A stretch of 16,673 nt of DNA from Fidelibacterota bacterium (GTDB lineage: Bacteria; Fidelibacterota; JAANXI01), in assembly GCA_018263365.1 (NCBI GenBank), contig JAANXI010000088.1:1-16673 (forward strand), written 5' to 3'. This document shows positions 13,403 to 16,673 of this stretch, in pieces. Positions within the stretch are counted from its first letter, which is position 1, and every line of letters begins with the position of its first letter. The notes beneath the pieces are model-generated. The model made no database searches and was not told the origin of the DNA. It worked only from the letters and a program-made list of their open reading frames with translations. The position numbers were made by a program, and so were the translations under genes.

Positions 13403-14521
13403 ATGAAGAGGAAACCGGACAAAGGTGAACGGGTCGTAGCCGCGATGAGCGGCGGCGTGGATTCGTCATTGATGGCGAAGCTGCTGTTGGATCAGGGCTA
13501 CGATGTTATCGGTGTCACCATGAAATTGTGGACGTATGAGCGGGGCGGCGGAAACAGCCGCGCGGCGGACAGCAACTGCTGCTCCATCGAGGAGATCAAC
13601 GACGCGCGGATGGTCTGCCATCAGCTCGGCATTCCACACTATGTCCTCGACTTTTCGGACACATTTCACGATACGGTCGTCGAGAATTTCGTGAGCGAGT
13701 ACCTGAACGGCAGCACGCCGAATCCGTGTGTGCTCTGCAACTCGCGGGTGCGGTGGGTCTCCCTGCTGGATCGCATCGGCGAGTTCGGCGCGGAGTTCAT
13801 CGCCACGGGACATTACGCCCGCCGGCGCTACAATCCGGAGACTGATTCTATGGAATTGCTCCAGGGACTCGATCCGCACAAGGATCAATCCTACGTGCTG
13901 TGGGGCGTGAGCCAGGATCTGCTGCGACGGACGCTCTGGCCGTTGGGTAATTTCACCAAAGATACCGTCCGCGAGGATGCCAGCGATGCGAATCTCCATA
14001 CGGCGCAGCGTCCGGAAAGCTTCGAAATTTGTTTTGTCACCGATAATGATTATCGACGCTTTCTGAGCGAGTACGCCACTGAGGAGATGGAGTCTATTCC
14101 TGAGGGCGACATCGTGGACACCGAAGGCAATGTGTTGGGTAAGCACGAAGGTTATCCGAACTATACTATAGGCCAGCGCCGGGGACTGGGAGTCGCCGTT
14201 GGAGAGCCGGTCTACGTGAAGGAGATTCGACCGGAAAGCAACCGGATTGTGGTCGGGAAGAAGCAGGAAGTGTTGTCTCAGACCTGCGAAATTGCCGGCG
14301 TGAATTATACCAGCGGTATTACTTTGACTGAACCCACACGTGTCCGGGCGGCGATTCGCTATAATCACCGGGGCGCGGAGGCGACAATTATCCCCGGGGA
14401 CAAAAATACAGCGACCATAGAATTCGACGAGCCGCAGCACGCGATTACGCCGGGGCAGTCTGCTGTCTTTTTCAGGGATGACCTGGTGCTTGGCGGCGGG
14501 TTTATCAAGCAGGCGGCATAG
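13403..14521 (+). CDS. mnmA: tRNA-specific 2-thiouridylase MnmA
   Basis: A 372-aa PP-loop ATPase that adenylates C2 of wobble U34 in Lys, Glu and Gln tRNAs and replaces oxygen with sulfur. The PP-loop MSGGVDSS is at 15-22. STPNPCVLCN (104-113) carries the nucleophilic Cys112 (equivalent of E. coli C102), and Cys210 in SFEICFVTD is the persulfide-bearing partner (E. coli C199). GHYARR (136-141), DQSYVLW and the GYPNYTIGQRRGLGVA stretch are all present, so it is complete. An extra Cys109 and a CC pair at 59-60 are seen in some lineages. It sits after the cysteine desulfurase, its probable sulfur source. The ATG at 13403 lies just outside the inverted repeat. A 370-codon open frame on the opposite strand is a shadow. 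Confidence 0.97.
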   Translation: MKRKPDKGERVVAAMSGGVDSSLMAKLLLDQGYDVIGVTMKLWTYERGGGNSRAADSNCCSIEEINDARMVCHQLGIPHYVLDFSDTFHDTVVENFVSEYLNGSTPNPCVLCNSRVRWVSLLDRIGEFGAEFIATGHYARRRYNPETDSMELLQGLDPHKDQSYVLWGVSQDLLRRTLWPLGNFTKDTVREDASDANLHTAQRPESFEICFVTDNDYRRFLSEYATEEMESIPEGDIVDTEGNVLGKHEGYPNYTIGQRRGLGVAVGEPVYVKEIRPESNRIVVGKKQEVLSQTCEIAGVNYTSGITLTEPTRVRAAIRYNHRGAEATIIPGDKNTATIEFDEPQHAITPGQSAVFFRDDLVLGGGFIKQAA

Positions 14522-14561
14522 CTTACATAGAATTATTGAGAGGGATTGACGGAGGCGGCGA

Positions 14562-15362
14562 ATGACGAAAAAGGTCACAACAAAAACAATCAGATCGTGG
14601 AAGGGCAGCGATCATAAGATCACCTCGCTGACGGCCTACGATGCCACGTTCGGTAAACTTGTCGATTCCGCCGGGATCGACGTGGTGCTCGTCGGCGATT
14701 CCGCTGGTAATGTTTTTGCGGGACATGACACCACCATTCCAATGACCATGGATCAGATGATTTATCACGTGTCCTCCGTTCGGCGGGGTGTTTCGCGTGC
14801 GCTTCTGGTCGCCGATATGCCGTTCGGGTCGTACCAGAGTTCAGACGAAAAGGGCATGGAGAACGCTATCCGGTTTATGAAGGAGGCCGGGGCCGAAGCC
14901 GTGAAACTTGAAGGGGGAAAGCGTATAACCGGGTTAGTAAAAAAACTCACCGAAAGTGGCATCCCGGTGATGGGACATCTGGGACTCACACCGCAATCCA
15001 TTAACGAGTTCGGCGGTTACCACACTCAAGCTACCTCGGAAATCACCGCCGAGCGCCTTATCGACGATGCGCAAGCATTGCAGCACGCGGGTGTTTTTTC
15101 GTTGGTGCTGGAAAAGATTCCGGCTGCACTGGCGAAGAAAGTTACCGAAACGATTAGTATTCCCACTATCGGCATAGGTGCAGGACCTGCTTGCGATGGG
15201 CAGGTGTTGGTTATCTACGATATGCTTGGTTTGTATGACGAGATCGAGCCGAAATTTCTCCGACGGTATGCCAATCTCGCCGATGATGTTCGATCCGCTT
15301 TAGGCAGGTATATCGATGATGTACAGAGCGGCGATTTTCCGAATGAGGATGAGTCGTATTAA
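14562..15362 (+). CDS. panB: 3-methyl-2-oxobutanoate hydroxymethyltransferase PanB
   Basis: A 266-aa TIM-barrel enzyme that makes ketopantoate from 2-ketoisovalerate and methylene-tetrahydrofolate, the first committed step of pantothenate and CoA synthesis. The sequence shows SLTAYDATFGKLVDSAGI (22-39), the metal ligands D46 (LVGDSAGN) and D85 (VADMPFGSYQ), VKLEGG (114-119) and GHLGLTPQSINEFGGY (138-153). GGAGG at 14551-14555 lies 6 nt before the ATG, the best ribosome site in the window. It follows mnmA by 40 nt and may be co-transcribed with it. PanC is the next gene, beyond 367 bp of repeats. Confidence 0.97.
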   Translation: MTKKVTTKTIRSWKGSDHKITSLTAYDATFGKLVDSAGIDVVLVGDSAGNVFAGHDTTIPMTMDQMIYHVSSVRRGVSRALLVADMPFGSYQSSDEKGMENAIRFMKEAGAEAVKLEGGKRITGLVKKLTESGIPVMGHLGLTPQSINEFGGYHTQATSEITAERLIDDAQALQHAGVFSLVLEKIPAALAKKVTETISIPTIGIGAGPACDGQVLVIYDMLGLYDEIEPKFLRRYANLADDVRSALGRYIDDVQSGDFPNEDESY

Positions 15363-15371
15363 AGCAAGATA

Positions 15372-15418
15372 AATAGAACACTGATTTCCACTGAAAAAGA
15401 AGATTTACGCTGACATAG
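15372..15418 (+). repeat. Half copy of the AATAGAACAC repeat
   Basis: Begins AATAGAACACTGATTT and matches the complement of 13346-13391 at roughly three quarters of positions over 45 nt. It starts 9 nt after the panB stop, much as the full copy starts 2 nt after the desulfurase stop. Confidence 0.55.
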
Positions 15419-15552
15419 TAAAAAGGATGGTTCATCAGTCATTCTGAGTTTTTCGATCGGTAAACCGATAAAAAGACAAGTTCTTAAGCGGCTCCAATTT
15501 ATAGGGGCGCCCGAGATAACGGGAACATTTTTTCGCGTATCGTCAACATGAT

Positions 15553-15585
15553 GCCCCTTTCAGGGTCTCGACCCCTGAAAGGGGC
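15553..15585. repeat. 13-bp perfect hairpin
   Basis: GCCCCTTTCAGGG (15553-15565) and CCCTGAAAGGGGC (15573-15585) are perfectly complementary around TCTCGAC. No T-run follows on either side, so it looks like a palindromic repeat unit more than a terminator. Confidence 0.55.
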
Positions 15586-15654
15586 CAACACAGAATCGTT
15601 TCAGGTTCTTCACTCCACTCTGTCATACTCAAATAACGAGGTGTTACTTCTTCC

Positions 15655-15678
15655 ACGCAACACGCAATACGCAATAAT
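15655..15678. repeat. ACGCAAY tandem array
   Basis: Three near-identical units, ACGCAAC, ACGCAAT and ACGCAAT, end in AAT. TACGCAATAAT at 15668-15678 is shared exactly with 1968-1978. Confidence 0.5.
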
Positions 15679-15729
15679 CCAAAATACCATTCTGTTTTCC
15701 GGGCGAATTCGTTTAAATTTCACATTGTT

Positions 15730-16596
15730 ATGAGCATTGAAGTCATCAAATCGGTGAGGACAATGCAGCACCGCAGCAGCGTGTTGCGGCAGGCCGGGAA
15801 TTCCATCGCGCTGGTGCCGACAATGGGTTTTTTGCACGAGGGCCATCTTTCACTCGTCGATATCGCCCGGGAAAAGGCGGATATCGTTGTGATGAGCATC
15901 TTTGTGAATCCCACGCAGTTCGGGGAAGGCGAGGACTTCGAGGACTATCCCCGGGATTTCGAGCGGGATTTATCATTGGCACGGGAGCGCGGAGTAGATG
16001 CTATCTTTTGGCCGGATGCCGATGAGATGTATCCCGAAAACTACAGCACCTACGTTGAGGTAGAAGAACTGGACAAACATCTCTGCGGAGCATCCCGGCC
16101 CACCCATTTTCGAGGCGTAACGACCATTGTGTCAAAGCTGTTCAACATCACCCGGCCGGACATTGCGGTCTTTGGGCAAAAGGATGCGCAGCAGGGATTC
16201 ATCATCAAACGGATGGTACGGGACCTGAACCTCCCGGTTGAGATCATCCTTGGGCCGATTGTGCGGGAGGACGATGGGCTGGCTTTGAGCTCCCGGAATA
16301 CCTACCTTTCAGATAGTGAGCGAGAGCAGGCGCTTGCCCTGTATCGCGGGCTGCAGGCGGCAAAAAAAATGGTTGAATCTGAAGAGGTGGATAGTAATAT
16401 TATTATTGAAAAAATCCGGTCATTCTTTGAGGCGGAACCTGACGTTCAAAAAGATTACATTGAAGTGGTTGATTTGGAGCGATTGGCGCCCATAGAAAGA
16501 ATTGATCAACCTGCGCTGATTGCAGTTGCGGCTTATGTGGGAACTACGAGGTTAATTGATAATATAATACCTAAATTGAGCGATTGTTGTGGATGA
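15730..16596 (+). CDS. panC: Pantothenate synthetase PanC
   Basis: A 288-aa ATP-dependent ligase that joins pantoate and beta-alanine through a pantoyl-adenylate. It shows VPTMGFLHEGH (29-39, the HIGH-type nucleotide site), IFVNPTQFG (57-65), DYPRD, FGQKDAQQ (148-155) and REDDGLALSSRNTYLS (179-194, the KMSKS-like loop). Length and C-terminal domain are complete. No Shine-Dalgarno precedes the ATG; a TAAATTTC element at 15714-15721 would start transcription within a few nt of it, so the message may be leaderless like that of the desulfurase. PanB lies upstream; panD and panE (ketopantoate reductase) are not seen. Confidence 0.97.
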   Translation: MSIEVIKSVRTMQHRSSVLRQAGNSIALVPTMGFLHEGHLSLVDIAREKADIVVMSIFVNPTQFGEGEDFEDYPRDFERDLSLARERGVDAIFWPDADEMYPENYSTYVEVEELDKHLCGASRPTHFRGVTTIVSKLFNITRPDIAVFGQKDAQQGFIIKRMVRDLNLPVEIILGPIVREDDGLALSSRNTYLSDSEREQALALYRGLQAAKKMVESEEVDSNIIIEKIRSFFEAEPDVQKDYIEVVDLERLAPIERIDQPALIAVAAYVGTTRLIDNIIPKLSDCCG

Positions 16597-16673
16597 GATG
16601 TGCCAAGATGTTGAGATGAAAAGGGTTTTGGGAAACCGAAGGCATACCCGGAGGGTCTGTAGAGGATTTCACG

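Larger units (their letters stand above)
15363..15729. other. Repeat-rich gap between panB and panC
   Basis: This 367-bp stretch has no credible gene. It holds the half repeat at 15372-15418, a small ATCGGT/ACCGAT hairpin (15456-15469), the 13-bp hairpin at 15553-15585, the ACGCAAY array at 15655-15678 and a TAAATTTC -10-like element (15714-15721) close to the panC start. The two pathway genes may therefore be transcribed separately. Confidence 0.5.

Noticed and set aside
13466..14578. 370-codon open frame on the - strand
   Set aside because: It lies antisense to the unmistakable mnmA gene, its translation matches no family and its composition is that of a codon-bias shadow.
15456..15469. 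ATCGGT/ACCGAT hairpin as terminator of panB
   Set aside because: The stem is only 5-6 bp and is followed by A residues, not T.

Overview
The window reads as a bacterial chromosome segment of moderate GC. It carries about 21 protein genes, all but one on the + strand, and no rRNA, tRNA, CRISPR array or intact insertion sequence that I can see. The lineage is uncertain. DUF6132, MarC-family proteins, a MoxR-DUF58 pair, several TAnnTTT-type -10 elements, a mix of ATG, GTG and TTG starts, and intergenic space full of degenerate repeats all fit the FCB superphylum (Bacteroidota, Chlorobiota, Calditrichota, Marinimicrobia and relatives). No rRNA or marker gene is present to settle it.

Layout. 155-1930: an MTA/SAH-nucleosidase-like protein behind a good sigma70-type promoter, then a family 2 glycosyltransferase preceded by a strong hairpin. 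2124-4374: a four-gene same-strand run of small rhodanese, class IV PLP aminotransferase, SAM methyltransferase and membrane-anchored rhodanese whose catalytic Cys is Ser. 4444-5097: a MarC-family membrane protein on the - strand. 5257-6565: a compact run of ArsR-type regulator, DUF6132 membrane protein, DUF302 protein, an overlapping 32-residue single-span microprotein, and an FmdB-type zinc ribbon, closed by a strong terminator. 6644-7425: about 780 bp without a convincing gene, holding a possible IS/MITE remnant. 7426-9320: MoxR ATPase and DUF58 protein without the usual Bat-type partners. 9321-9659: intergenic, with a possible three-way-junction RNA fold. 9660-11796: TrmH/SpoU RNA methylase, YeeZ-like NAD-binding protein and a second MarC protein. 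12066-14521: cysteine desulfurase and MnmA. 14562-16596: PanB and PanC.

How the genes work together. The clearest pathway is tRNA 2-thiolation: the desulfurase makes a persulfide from cysteine and MnmA is the final thiolase for wobble uridine. PanB and PanC give two steps of pantothenate synthesis from 2-ketoisovalerate. Two rhodanese-fold proteins, the desulfurase and the cysteine-bearing ArsR/DUF6132/DUF302 set give the window a sulfur or thiol flavour; a shared function is inference only.

The best candidates for something undescribed are the arsR-DUF6132-DUF302-microprotein operon, the structured element at 9371-9456, the 8-bp-period (TAACACnn)4 array in front of an apparently leaderless desulfurase promoter, and a dispersed repeat family (AATAGAACAC...) lying just after stop codons.
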